From Actinoplanes sp. N902-109 (GTDB lineage: Bacteria; Actinomycetota; Actinomycetes; Mycobacteriales; Micromonosporaceae): 64,000 nucleotides of DNA. Of the stretch, positions 17,593 to 26,248 are shown one piece after another. The stretch's first letter is position 1. Each line of letters opens with the position of its first letter. The position numbers were made by a program, and so were the translations under genes. The notes beneath the pieces are model-generated. The model ran no database searches. It had not been told where the DNA came from and saw nothing but the letters and a program-made list of their open reading frames with translations. The stretch lies in assembly GCF_000389965.1 (NCBI RefSeq), contig NC_021191.1, positions 3,163,501 through 3,227,500 on the forward strand, read 5' to 3'.

Positions 17593-18647
17593 GCGCCGCC
17601 CGGCTCGTGATCGGTGCGACGGCCGCCCGGCTCGTGGCCGGTGCGACCGCCGCCCGGCTCGTGGCCGGTGCGACCGCCGCCCGGCTCGTGGCCGGTGCGA
17701 CCGGGGCCGGCCGCCGCGGTGCGCTGCAGCTCGCCGAGGGCGCGCCAGCTCTCCCGCCCCTCGGGCGGTTGCCAGCCCTGCCGGGCCAGCCAGCCCGGTT
17801 CCTGCGCCTGGCCGAACCACATCAGCTCGGCGCGGCGCACCTGGGCCGCCACCCGCGGCTGCCACCCGCCTGCCGCCCGGCCCAGCGCCAGCAGCCCCCG
17901 CGCCACCGGCACCGGGATGTGCCGTGGCCGGTGCCCGGCGCCGAGCAGTTCCAGCACGTCCGCGGCGGTCAGCCCCTCCCACGGGTGCAGGACCACGGGC
18001 TGCGCGGGCAACGGGCCGAGACACAGCTGCGCGACCGCGGCGGCCACGTTGCCGGCCAGCGCCTGCGGGCTGGGCGCGCGGCCGTCCCCGGCGACGCTGC
18101 TCAGCCGCGAGCGGGCCAGTGCGGCCAGCCGCGCCGTCACCGCGCGCCCGGCGCCGTGCACCGACGGCGGACGGTAGACCACCACCGGCAGGCCCCCGGC
18201 GGCCAGCACGGCCTGTTCGCCGAGGGCCTTGGACCGCGAGTACGGCGAGAACGGCTCGTGCCGCGCGGACTCGTCGAGCACCGCCGTGCGTCCCTGCACC
18301 GCCGTGGAGCTGATGTGGACGAAGCGCTTCGCTCCGGCGCGGGCGGCGTGCCGCACGGCAGCGGCCGGGGCCAGCGCGTTGGCACCGGTCAGCGCGTCCT
18401 CGTCCGCGCCGGTGGCGTCGGCCAGCCCGGCGGCGTTGACCACCACGTCGGCCCCGGCGACCAGGCCGTCGTTGTCGTCGAAGGACACCGGCGCCGTCTC
18501 GGCGAGGATGCCGGGCACGTCCCGGGCGGCCGTGCGCAGCCGCGGCATCCGGGCGGCGGCGACCTCGACGTCCGGGTGGCCGGCCAGGTGCCGGAGGACG
18601 GCCGAGCCGACGAAGCCGCTGGCGCCGTACACGATGATTTTGGGCAT
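17556..18647 (-). CDS. NAD-dependent epimerase/dehydratase with C-terminal repeat tail
   Basis: 363 residues from ATG 18647. Rossmann motif YGASGFVGSAV, catalytic Ser in HISSTAVQG and Tyr-Lys in YSRSK, all of the extended SDR class acting on nucleotide sugars or sugar lipids. A tail of four 9-residue repeats (GRTGHEPGG-type) follows the domain and is encoded by a 27-bp DNA repeat. The tail reaches into the 3' end of the convergent WecA-like gene. It is divergent from another epimerase at 18688 with only 40 bp between starts. Confidence 0.85.
   Translation of the reverse strand: MPKIIVYGASGFVGSAVLRHLAGHPDVEVAAARMPRLRTAARDVPGILAETAPVSFDDNDGLVAGADVVVNAAGLADATGADEDALTGANALAPAAAVRHAARAGAKRFVHISSTAVQGRTAVLDESARHEPFSPYSRSKALGEQAVLAAGGLPVVVYRPPSVHGAGRAVTARLAALARSRLSSVAGDGRAPSPQALAGNVAAAVAQLCLGPLPAQPVVLHPWEGLTAADVLELLGAGHRPRHIPVPVARGLLALGRAAGGWQPRVAAQVRRAELMWFGQAQEPGWLARQGWQPPEGRESWRALGELQRTAAAGPGRTGHEPGGGRTGHEPGGGRTGHEPGGRRTDHEPGGAQRTGTIAGSVK
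17593..17703. repeat. 27-bp tandem repeat at the 3' end of the epimerase gene
   Basis: Three full copies start at 17612, 17639 and 17666, flanked by partial copies. The unit keeps the reading frame, so copy-number change would only lengthen or shorten the Gly/Arg/His/Pro-rich tail. Confidence 0.85.
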
Positions 18648-18687
18648 GTGATCTATTTTGTCCTTGATGCGGTGATACACAGCAGGT

Positions 18688-19647
18688 ATGCGAATCGTCG
18701 TGACCGGCGGAGCGGGCTTCATCGGTGCCAACCTGTGCCGTGAGCTGCTGGCACACCCGTCGGTCCGGGCGGTCACCGTGCTCGACGACCTGAGCACCGG
18801 GTCGCTGGCGAACATCGCCGACCTGCCGGTCGAGCTGGTGCAGGCCAGCGTGCTCGACCGGACCGCGCTGAGCCGGGCCGTCACCGGGGCGCACGCGGTG
18901 GTGCACCTGGCCGCGCGCACCTCGGTGCCCGGCTCGGTGACCGATCCACTGGGCTACCACGAGACCAACACCCTGGGCACGCTGCACGTGCTGGAGGCGT
19001 GCCGGGCCGCGCCGACCCCGGTGGTGCTGGCCTCGTCGTCGTCGGTCTACGGCGAGACCGCGGTGCTGCCCGCGCACGAGGAACTGCCGGCCGACCCGCA
19101 CAGCCCGTACGCCGCGAGCAAGGCCGCTGCCGAGGCCTACGCGAGTGCCTACGCACGCTCGTACGGCGTCCCGGCCCTGATGTTCCGCTTCTTCAACGTG
19201 TTCGGGCCGTTCCAGCCGCCCGGGCACCCGTACGCCGCCGTCGTGCCCGCCTTCATCGACGCGGCGCTGACCGGGCGCCCGGTGCTGGTGCACGGCGACG
19301 GCCACCAGTCGCGCGACTTCACGTACGTCGGCACCGTGGCCGGGCTGCTCGCCCACGCCGCCGTGCACCGGGTGCACAGCCCCGCCCCGATCAACCTGGC
19401 CGCCGGTCGCCGCACCTCGCTGCTGCAGCTGATCGCGCTGCTCAACCGGCTGCTCGGCGCGGAGATCGACGTGCGGTTCGGCCCGCCGCGCCCGGGCGAC
19501 CTGCGGCACTCGCAGGCGGCCGGCGCCCGGCTGGCCGATGCGTTCCCCGGGCACCCGGGCGTGCCGCTGGAAACCGGGCTGGCCCGCACGGTCGCCTGGT
19601 TCCGCAGCCTGCCGCAGTACTCCCGGCCGCCGGTGCTGCAGCCGTGA
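18688..19647 (+). CDS. UDP-glucose 4-epimerase-like nucleotide-sugar epimerase
   Basis: 319 residues, extended SDR. NAD motif VTGGAGFIGANL, HLAARTSVP, Ser in ASSSSVYGE and catalytic Tyr-Lys in SPYAASKAA, followed by FRFFNVFGPFQ, which is characteristic of GalE/WbpP-like epimerases. It probably supplies an epimerised sugar nucleotide for the repeat unit. The stop overlaps the GTG of the following glycosyltransferase by 4 bp (GTGA), so the two are co-translated. Confidence 0.9.
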   Translation: MRIVVTGGAGFIGANLCRELLAHPSVRAVTVLDDLSTGSLANIADLPVELVQASVLDRTALSRAVTGAHAVVHLAARTSVPGSVTDPLGYHETNTLGTLHVLEACRAAPTPVVLASSSSVYGETAVLPAHEELPADPHSPYAASKAAAEAYASAYARSYGVPALMFRFFNVFGPFQPPGHPYAAVVPAFIDAALTGRPVLVHGDGHQSRDFTYVGTVAGLLAHAAVHRVHSPAPINLAAGRRTSLLQLIALLNRLLGAEIDVRFGPPRPGDLRHSQAAGARLADAFPGHPGVPLETGLARTVAWFRSLPQYSRPPVLQP

Positions 19648-20762
19648 GCCGCCCCTGCGTGCTGTTCCACGCCGCCGTCGGGGTCACCCTGGACCTGTTC
19701 GTCGCTCCGGTCTCCGCCGCGCTGGCCGAGCACGGGGTGCGCCGCATCGCGGTGGCCGGGCGCGGCTCGGTGCCGCCCGGGCTGGCCGCGCACTTCGACG
19801 ACCTCGCCGAGGTCACACCGTTCCGCCGGGGCAGCCCGCGCAGCCTGGCCCGCGCGACCGGCGAGCTGCACCGCATCGTCACCGCCGTGCGACCGGGGCT
19901 GCTGCACCTGCATTCCCCGTACGCCATCGCGCTGGGCCGGCTGGTCGCGCGGGCCACCGGGACCCCGCACCTGGCCGTGGTGCACGGCACGCTGTTCGGC
20001 CGGCGCGGACCGGCCGGGCTGCTGTTCGGCGCGATCGAGTCGGCGACCGCGTGGCTGACCCCGCGGTACGTCACGGTGAACCCCGACGATGCCGCGTCCT
20101 ACCGGCGGCTGGCCCCGCGCGCCGAGGTCGCTGTGGCGCCGTGCGGGGGAGCGGGGCTCGACGTCGAGAAGCTGCGCCGGGACGCGACCGGCAGCCGGCG
20201 GCTGCCCGGCCGGGCGCCGCGCATCCTGGCGCTGTGCCGGTTGACCCCGGACAAGAACCTCGACCTCACCGTGGCCGCCTGGCGGTTGCTGCGGGCCGGG
20301 ATGCCCGATCTGGAGCTGCGCATCGTCGGCTCGGCCATGCCCGGTGAACCGGCCTGGCAGCCACCGGACGAGCCGGGCGTCACCACCGCGGCGTGGACCG
20401 GCGCGCCGGGCCGCGAGCTCGCCGCCGCCGACGTGCTGCTGTCCACCAGCCCCCGCGAGGGCTTCTCGCTCAACCTCGCCGAAGCCCTGGTGCTGGGCAC
20501 GCCCGTGGTCGCGGTGGCCAACCGGGGCAGCCGGGCGGTGGCCGGTCAGGCGGGTGCCGGGATCACGCTGGTGCCCGGTGACCCGGTCGCGGTGGCCGCC
20601 GCGCTGGCCACCTGTCTGCGCTCGGCGGCCCGGCCCGCCGTGCCCGCCGCGGCCCGGGCGTGGGCCCGCGCCGGGGTGGTCGACTTCCACGTCGCGCGCA
20701 TCCTGGACGCCCTCAGGCCGGCACCGGCACCGGTCGCCGGGCCGGTCGCGGCGGCCGGTTGA
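19644..20762 (+). CDS. Glycosyltransferase family 4
   Basis: 372 residues from GTG 19644, which shares a GTGA overlap with the upstream epimerase stop. GT-B fold: LLHLHSPYAIALG and VVHGTLFGRRG in the acceptor half, RILALCRLTPDKNLDL and STSPREGFSLNLAEALVLG in the donor half, with the E-x7-E nucleotide-sugar motif. It adds a sugar to the lipid-linked repeat unit in the cytoplasm. The last 50 bp overlap the convergent polymerase gene. Confidence 0.88.
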   Translation: MSRPCVLFHAAVGVTLDLFVAPVSAALAEHGVRRIAVAGRGSVPPGLAAHFDDLAEVTPFRRGSPRSLARATGELHRIVTAVRPGLLHLHSPYAIALGRLVARATGTPHLAVVHGTLFGRRGPAGLLFGAIESATAWLTPRYVTVNPDDAASYRRLAPRAEVAVAPCGGAGLDVEKLRRDATGSRRLPGRAPRILALCRLTPDKNLDLTVAAWRLLRAGMPDLELRIVGSAMPGEPAWQPPDEPGVTTAAWTGAPGRELAAADVLLSTSPREGFSLNLAEALVLGTPVVAVANRGSRAVAGQAGAGITLVPGDPVAVAAALATCLRSAARPAVPAAARAWARAGVVDFHVARILDALRPAPAPVAGPVAAAG

Positions 20763-22110
20763 GCAGCCGCGCGGCACACCAGATCACCAGCAGACCGGCG
20801 ATCAGCGTCAGGGGCACGGCGTTCGAGGCGTTGCGCACGGTGTAGCTCAGCGCGTACATCAGCACGCCCAGCCGGGCCGCCCCGAGATGGCCCAGCCGTC
20901 GCCGGTCGAACCCGGCCAGCAGCGCCCCCAGCCCGGCGAACAGCACGGCCACCCCGGTGCTGCCGAAGTTGAGGAACGCCTCGGCCACCGGTGAGAACCC
21001 CAGCTGGAAATCGGGATAACGCTGGTAGAGCAGCACACCCGCGTACCGGGGGTCCTGGTTGCCCGGGGGCCGGGGCCGGCCGGTCGCCAGCTCCCAGGCC
21101 CGCACCACGGGGGTGAGGTAGGTGCGGCCGTGGTACGGCGGTTCCTGATAGGTGCGCCGCCACGTGACCACCTCGGCCACCGTGCGCAGCGTCCCGCCGG
21201 TCTCGGCGAACGAGCCCATCGGGTTCAGGCTCACCGCCGCCGGGCCGGCCCCGGCCAGCCCGGTGCCGCGGACCTGCTGGACCACGGTGATGGCCAGCAG
21301 ACCGGCCACGATGAGGGCCACCGACGTCCGGGCCCGGGGCACCCGCCGCGCGCACGCCGCCGCGGCCACCACCCCCGCCACGGCCGGGAACATCGCCGCC
21401 GTGCGCGCCCCGAACGACAACGTGACCAGGGTGAACACCCCGAACAGCAGCCACGCCAGGGTGCGGGCCCGGCCGGGTGCCCCGACGGCAGCCATGCACA
21501 GTCCGATGGCGACCACCAGCGTGGCCCCCGCGACCGTCCGGGTGCCGCCGACGGTGTCGAGATACTCCTGGTAGCTGCCGCCGCGCAGCAGGTCCGGCGC
21601 GACCACGACCAGGGTGCCCAGATAGACCGTCACCCCGGCGGCCACCAGCACGGCCCCGATCCGGGTGAAGGCGGGCGGCGTGGGTGCCGGTGGGTGCGGG
21701 GCGGGCCGGTTGCCGCCCCGGCGCACCTGCACCCAGGCGTACGCGGTGGTCAGCGCGAGGACCGCCAGCATCGAGAGGTAGACCGCCTCGGTGACGTCGC
21801 TGGAGCCGTACCAGGTCCCGATGTAGGCAGCGAACGTCACCGGCAGCGTGCCGCCCAGGGCGAGCACCACCGGGATGCTCAGGTGGAACAGGATCAGCAT
21901 CAGCAGGTAGAGAAAACCGGCGGACAGCAACCGGCGCGGGCTCAGCAGGGCGGCCGTGGTCAGGGCCAGCCCGGCCACCAGCGTGGCGACCAGGTCCACC
22001 TGCGCGACGGGCAGACCCAGCAGCTGCGGGCGCAGCACGACCGCGGCCCCCAGCCCGGTGCTCGCCAGCAGGGCCAGGGCGAGCGGCCGTCCGGCGCGCA
22101 GCCGGTTCAC
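20713..22110 (-). CDS. Oligosaccharide repeat-unit polymerase (Wzy-like)
   Basis: 465 residues from GTG 22110, with about eleven hydrophobic segments and a larger extracytoplasmic loop around YQEPPYHGRTYLTPVVRAW. Sequence conservation is low in this family, so the call rests on topology plus its place among glycosyltransferases and a flippase. The start overlaps the upstream glycosyltransferase stop by 4 bp, placing it last in a six-gene minus-strand operon (27123 to 20713). An O-antigen-ligase-like protein is the alternative. Confidence 0.75.
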   Translation of the reverse strand: MNRLRAGRPLALALLASTGLGAAVVLRPQLLGLPVAQVDLVATLVAGLALTTAALLSPRRLLSAGFLYLLMLILFHLSIPVVLALGGTLPVTFAAYIGTWYGSSDVTEAVYLSMLAVLALTTAYAWVQVRRGGNRPAPHPPAPTPPAFTRIGAVLVAAGVTVYLGTLVVVAPDLLRGGSYQEYLDTVGGTRTVAGATLVVAIGLCMAAVGAPGRARTLAWLLFGVFTLVTLSFGARTAAMFPAVAGVVAAAACARRVPRARTSVALIVAGLLAITVVQQVRGTGLAGAGPAAVSLNPMGSFAETGGTLRTVAEVVTWRRTYQEPPYHGRTYLTPVVRAWELATGRPRPPGNQDPRYAGVLLYQRYPDFQLGFSPVAEAFLNFGSTGVAVLFAGLGALLAGFDRRRLGHLGAARLGVLMYALSYTVRNASNAVPLTLIAGLLVIWCAARLLNRPPRPARRPVPVPA

Positions 22111-22880
22111 CGCGCTGCCCACGCCCGCCGCCGGGTCTGCACGTGCTGGTAGGTCAGCCAGGCCGCATGCCGCAGGTCGGCGGCGACCGGCCCGCCCAGC
22201 GCCCGCCGCGCCGCCCGGATCGCGGTCACCTCGGGACCGGTCAACGGCTTGCTGTACTGCCCGGGGTGGATTCGGTAGCGCACCAGCGGCTCGGCCACGT
22301 TGTCCAACCGGCCGGTCCGGGCCAGCCGCAGCCACAGGTGATAGTCCTCGCCGTAGCGGCAGGCGGCGTCGTAGCCGCCGACCGCCAGCACCGCGGCCCG
22401 GCGGAACACCACCGACGGGTGCACGATGATGTTGCGCCAGCGCAGCCGCCGGTGCACCCGGTCGGTGCCGACCGGCACCCGCTTGGCGCCGACCGGGCGG
22501 CTGTGCTCGTCGATGAGCGTGGCCGGCGAGCCGACCAGCACGACCTCCGGGCGCTCGCGCAGCCACCCGGTCTGCACGGCGAAGCGGTGCGGTTCGCAGA
22601 CGTCGTCGGCGTCGAACCGGGCCACCAGGTCGGTGCGGGCCGCGGCCAGCCCGGTGTTCAGCGCCCGGACCAGCCCCGACCCGGCCGGCAGGGCAACGGT
22701 CCGCACCCGCCCGCGCAGCCGCGGGTCGTCCAGCACGGCCCGGTTCTGGGCGCACTCACCGTCCAGCACCGCCACCAGTTCCCAGGCGTCGTGGGTCTGC
22801 GCGAGCAGGCTGCCGGCGGCCTCGCCCAGCCAGGCCGCCCCGGGTGCGATCGGCATCAGCACGGTGATCCGCTCAGTCAT
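22107..22880 (-). CDS. Glycosyltransferase family 2
   Basis: 257 residues, GT-A fold. It opens with ITVLMPIAPG, has the donor-binding ARFDADDVCEPHR with the DxD-type motif, and VGGYDAACRYGEDYHLWLRL with the acceptor-side ED. Inverting transfer of a sugar to the growing lipid-linked oligosaccharide is inferred. It overlaps the gene upstream by 8 bp and the polymerase downstream by 4 bp. Confidence 0.9.
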   Translation of the reverse strand: MTERITVLMPIAPGAAWLGEAAGSLLAQTHDAWELVAVLDGECAQNRAVLDDPRLRGRVRTVALPAGSGLVRALNTGLAAARTDLVARFDADDVCEPHRFAVQTGWLRERPEVVLVGSPATLIDEHSRPVGAKRVPVGTDRVHRRLRWRNIIVHPSVVFRRAAVLAVGGYDAACRYGEDYHLWLRLARTGRLDNVAEPLVRYRIHPGQYSKPLTGPEVTAIRAARRALGGPVAADLRHAAWLTYQHVQTRRRAWAAR

Positions 22881-23994
22881 CCAGCACCCTGTCGTAGTGG
22901 GTCATCGCCTCGTCCACCACGGCCGCCCAGTCGAACCGGGCCACGTGCTCGTCCACCCCGGCGGCCAGCCGGTCGGCCAGGCCGGGCTCGGTGAGCACCC
23001 GGGTGACCGCCGCGGCGAAGGCGTGCGCGTCACCGGGCGGGAACAGCAGCGCGCACGGTCCCACCGCCTCCGGGATACCACCCAGGTCGGCGGCCACTAC
23101 CGGGGTGCCGCACGCCACCGCCTCCAACGCCGCCATGCCGAACATCTCGTCGTGCCGGGTCGGCAGCACCGCGACCGCGGCCGCCGCGAGCAGCCCCGCC
23201 ACCAGGTCCTCGTCGATCGCGCCGAGGCAGTGCACCCCGGCCGCGCTCAGGTCGGCGGCCAGCCGGGACGGGCCGTCGCCGGCGAAGGTCGCGCCCGGCC
23301 CGGCGGCCACCACGGTGGCTTCCGGCACGACGCCGCGCAGGTGGGTGGCCAGCGGAGCCAGCAGGTCCGAGCCCTTCTGCGCGCAGACCCGGCCGAGATA
23401 GACCACCAGTGGCCCGGCCGGCAGCCCGAGCCGGTCGCGGGCATGCTCGGCGGCCCGCGGGTCGCGGCGGAACTGGCGGCGGTTGACGCCGTTGTAGAGC
23501 ACCCCGGTGCGCGGCGCGACCCGGGGGTAGAACCGCCGGAACCCCGCGGCGCAGTACTCCGACGCGGCCAGGTGCACGTCGAACGCGGCGAGCCGGGACT
23601 GGTAGTAGCGGTGCGGCAGCCGCCGGGCGGTCCAGCGGTAGGTGTACCAGTCCACCGAGTGCACCGTCGCGGTGAACCGGTCGCCCAGTACGGCGGCGGC
23701 CACCGGCGAGCCGTGCGCGTGCAGCACGTCGGCTCGCGGGCGGTGGCGTGCCCAGGCCCGGGCGCGGGCGAGGAACTCGTAGTCGCGGGCCGGGCGGCGG
23801 GCGTACAGGCGCAGGTTGTGGATCTGCACCCCGTCGAGCTCGTCGACGCCGCCGCGGGCGCCCGGGCTGAGCACCACCACCTCGTGCCCGGCCGCCGCCT
23901 GCAGCCGGGCCATCTCCAGGATGCGCCGTTCCAGCGCGCCGCCGCGGCGGTGCGGGATCGGCAGCAGTGACGTGCCCAGGTGGACGATCCTCAT
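22873..23994 (-). CDS. Glycosyltransferase family 4
   Basis: 373 residues from ATG 23994. MRIVHLGTSLLPIPHRRGG at the N-terminus, VLHAHGSPVAAA, then VVYLGRVCAQKGSDLL and PTRHDEMFGMAALEAVACG with the E-x7-E motif. The frame is open upstream, but the ATGA overlap with the preceding glycosyltransferase stop fixes the start. Part of the six-gene operon of the polysaccharide locus. Confidence 0.9.
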   Translation of the reverse strand: MRIVHLGTSLLPIPHRRGGALERRILEMARLQAAAGHEVVVLSPGARGGVDELDGVQIHNLRLYARRPARDYEFLARARAWARHRPRADVLHAHGSPVAAAVLGDRFTATVHSVDWYTYRWTARRLPHRYYQSRLAAFDVHLAASEYCAAGFRRFYPRVAPRTGVLYNGVNRRQFRRDPRAAEHARDRLGLPAGPLVVYLGRVCAQKGSDLLAPLATHLRGVVPEATVVAAGPGATFAGDGPSRLAADLSAAGVHCLGAIDEDLVAGLLAAAAVAVLPTRHDEMFGMAALEAVACGTPVVAADLGGIPEAVGPCALLFPPGDAHAFAAAVTRVLTEPGLADRLAAGVDEHVARFDWAAVVDEAMTHYDRVLDD

Positions 23995-24992
23995 CGGCGG
24001 CCTCCCCGCAGACTGCGGTACAGGGCGATGTGCCGGTCGACCATGCGCTCGACGGTGAACTCCGCGGCGATCGTGCGGGCCCGGTCGAAGGCCGCGGCGG
24101 CGTACCGGTCGTAGTCGCCGGTGAGCGCGGTGAGCGGCGCGGCGAGGCTGTCCGCCGGGTCCGGGGTGACCAGCAGCCCCGCGTCGCGGACCTGGCCCGG
24201 CACCCCGCCGACCGCGCTGGCCAGCACCGGCAGCCCGGTCAGCAGCGCCTCGGTCACCACGCTGGGCAGGGCTTCGGAGGCCGAGGGCAGCACCAGCACG
24301 TGAGCTTGCTGGTACTCGCGGGCCAGGGCGGCGCCCGCGCGCTGCCCGGCGAACGTCACCCGCTCGTCGACCCCCAGCTCGCGGGCCAGCTCCCGTAACG
24401 GTGCCCGCAGCGCGTCGCGGTGATAGACCAGCCGCAGCACGAACCGCCGGGGCAGGGCGGCCAGCGCCTCGATCGCCCGGTGCACCTGCTTGATCGGGTC
24501 GAGCTGACCGACGAACAGCAGCGTCACCGGTTCGCGCGGCCCGAGCGTGCGCCGCCGCGGACCGTCCGGCCAGGGCGCGATCCCGTTGGGGATCACCGCG
24601 AGGCGTGCCGGGGCCAGCCCGAACGCCGCGCGTTTCGCCTCGGCCTCGGCCTCGCTCAGACACACCACCCGGGCGGCGCGGGCCAGCACGACCCGGTGCG
24701 CGGCCCGCAGGCTGCGGGCCGGATACCGTACGGTCATGTGCTCGGTGAAGACGAACGGCCGGGCCCGCGGCACCAGCGCGGAGGCCAGCGCCGCCTTCGA
24801 CAGGTGATGCACGTGCACGACGTCGCAGTCCGAGGCCAGCGCCACCGACCGCCAGTCCTCCAGCGGCGAGGTGCGCACGTCGACCCCGGCCGCGCGCAGG
24901 CCCTCGCTCAGCACGATCTCCGGGGCGGCCTGCCGGGCCCGGCGGTCCTGCTCGGACAGCCGGAACACCCCACCGGCGATCAGGACCCGCAT
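23991..24992 (-). CDS. Glycosyltransferase family 4
   Basis: 333 residues, GT-B fold. DVVHVHHLSKAALAS and FVFTEHMTVRYPARS in the N-terminal half, LLFVGQLDPIKQVHRAIEAL and LPSASEALPSVVTEALLTG in the C-terminal donor half. It overlaps the flippase gene upstream by 13 bp and the next glycosyltransferase by 4 bp. Linkage specificity cannot be read from the sequence. Confidence 0.9.
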   Translation of the reverse strand: MRVLIAGGVFRLSEQDRRARQAAPEIVLSEGLRAAGVDVRTSPLEDWRSVALASDCDVVHVHHLSKAALASALVPRARPFVFTEHMTVRYPARSLRAAHRVVLARAARVVCLSEAEAEAKRAAFGLAPARLAVIPNGIAPWPDGPRRRTLGPREPVTLLFVGQLDPIKQVHRAIEALAALPRRFVLRLVYHRDALRAPLRELARELGVDERVTFAGQRAGAALAREYQQAHVLVLPSASEALPSVVTEALLTGLPVLASAVGGVPGQVRDAGLLVTPDPADSLAAPLTALTGDYDRYAAAAFDRARTIAAEFTVERMVDRHIALYRSLRGGRR

Positions 24993-26248
24993 GCCGCTGC
25001 CTCCTTGAGCCGCAGCCGTACGGCCAGACAGGCGGCCGAGGCCCCGTACCCGGCGAGGTGGGCCAGTGCCGCCCCCTGGCTGCCGTAGCGGGGCACCAGC
25101 ATCAGCGCCGCGCCGGCCAGCACCACGGCCAGCAGCAGGTCACTGACGATCCAGTCGCGGATCGTGCCCAGCCCCACGGCGACGCTGCCGAGCACCGAGT
25201 TCGCCGCCACCGCCACGCCGGTGACCGCCATCAGGGTGGTGGTGGGGGCGTAGCCGGCGTAGCCCGGACCGAACCAGCGGTTGACGGCCGGGGCCAGCCC
25301 GGCCAGCAGGGCCGCGACCGGGACCGCGAGCACCAGACCCCACGCGGTGATCTGCCGGGCCAGCGCGTGCCCGCGGGCCGGTTCGGCGACCCGGCTCAGG
25401 TACGGCACCGCCGCCCCGCCCAGCGCCAGCGGCAGCATGCTCACCACCAGGCTGAGCCGGCCGGCCAGCGCGAACGCGCCGTTGTCGGCGAGCCCGCCGG
25501 GCCCGGACAGCAGCAGGTTCTGGGTGAGCCAGAGCGCGCCCTGGATGGCCAGCGACGCCACCCCCGCGGCCAGCGCCGGGCGGGCCAGCCCGGCGACCAC
25601 GACGCGCAGCAGCCGCACCGGCACCGGCGCGACCCGGCCGGTGCGCCGCAGCCAGCCGAGCCCGGCCAGGGCGAGCAGCACCTCGGCACCGCCGGCGGCG
25701 AGCGCGGCCAGGCTCGGGTTGCCGGTGCCCACCGCCGCACCCAGCGCGGCGGTCCCGGCCAGCACCGCGCGGGCCACGGTGAGCAGCGCCGCCGCCCCGA
25801 ACAGCCGGTGCCCGGTGAACACGGCGGTCAGGATCGTCGCCCCGCTGGTGCCCAGCGCCCAGACCAGCACGGCCGGCGCGGCCGTCCCGTGCAGCACGGC
25901 CACGCCGGTCAGCCAGGCACCCGCGACGAGTACCAGCCCGGCGCCCAGGGTCAAGCCGGTGCTGACGATCAGCACCGCCGCGGCGAGCCGGGCGGTGCGC
26001 GTCTCCGGATCGGCGGCCATGGCCCGGGTCAGCAGGGGTCCGAAGCCGAGCACCCCGCATGCGCTGACCAGGACCGCACTGGTGGCCAGGAACGCGAACG
26101 CGCCGTACCCGGCCGGGCCGAGCGCGGCCGCCCCGGCGAGCCCGGCGAGCAGCCCGGCACCGCGGCCCGCCGCGCCGGCCACCGCGGTGAGCCCGGACGC
26201 CCGCGCCAGCCCGCTCAGCCGGGGTGGTGCGGTGCCGACCTCGCTCAC
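24980..26248 (-). CDS. Polysaccharide flippase (Wzx-like, MOP superfamily)
   Basis: 422 residues from GTG 26248, with about 12-14 membrane segments. The N-terminus (GAAALGPAGYGAFAFLATSAV) has the shape of the polysaccharide transporter family, and NRWFGPGYAGYAPTTTLMAV is a typical C-terminal motif. It would move lipid-linked repeat units across the membrane for polymerisation. The start overlaps the methyltransferase stop by 4 bp. Confidence 0.83.
   Translation of the reverse strand: MSEVGTAPPRLSGLARASGLTAVAGAAGRGAGLLAGLAGAAALGPAGYGAFAFLATSAVLVSACGVLGFGPLLTRAMAADPETRTARLAAAVLIVSTGLTLGAGLVLVAGAWLTGVAVLHGTAAPAVLVWALGTSGATILTAVFTGHRLFGAAALLTVARAVLAGTAALGAAVGTGNPSLAALAAGGAEVLLALAGLGWLRRTGRVAPVPVRLLRVVVAGLARPALAAGVASLAIQGALWLTQNLLLSGPGGLADNGAFALAGRLSLVVSMLPLALGGAAVPYLSRVAEPARGHALARQITAWGLVLAVPVAALLAGLAPAVNRWFGPGYAGYAPTTTLMAVTGVAVAANSVLGSVAVGLGTIRDWIVSDLLLAVVLAGAALMLVPRYGSQGAALAHLAGYGASAACLAVRLRLKEAAACGS

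Noticed and set aside
17011..19554. An 847-codon open frame on the minus strand
   Set aside because: It shadows the WecA-like gene, two epimerase genes and the repeat region; its Arg/Gly/Pro/His-rich product has no domain.
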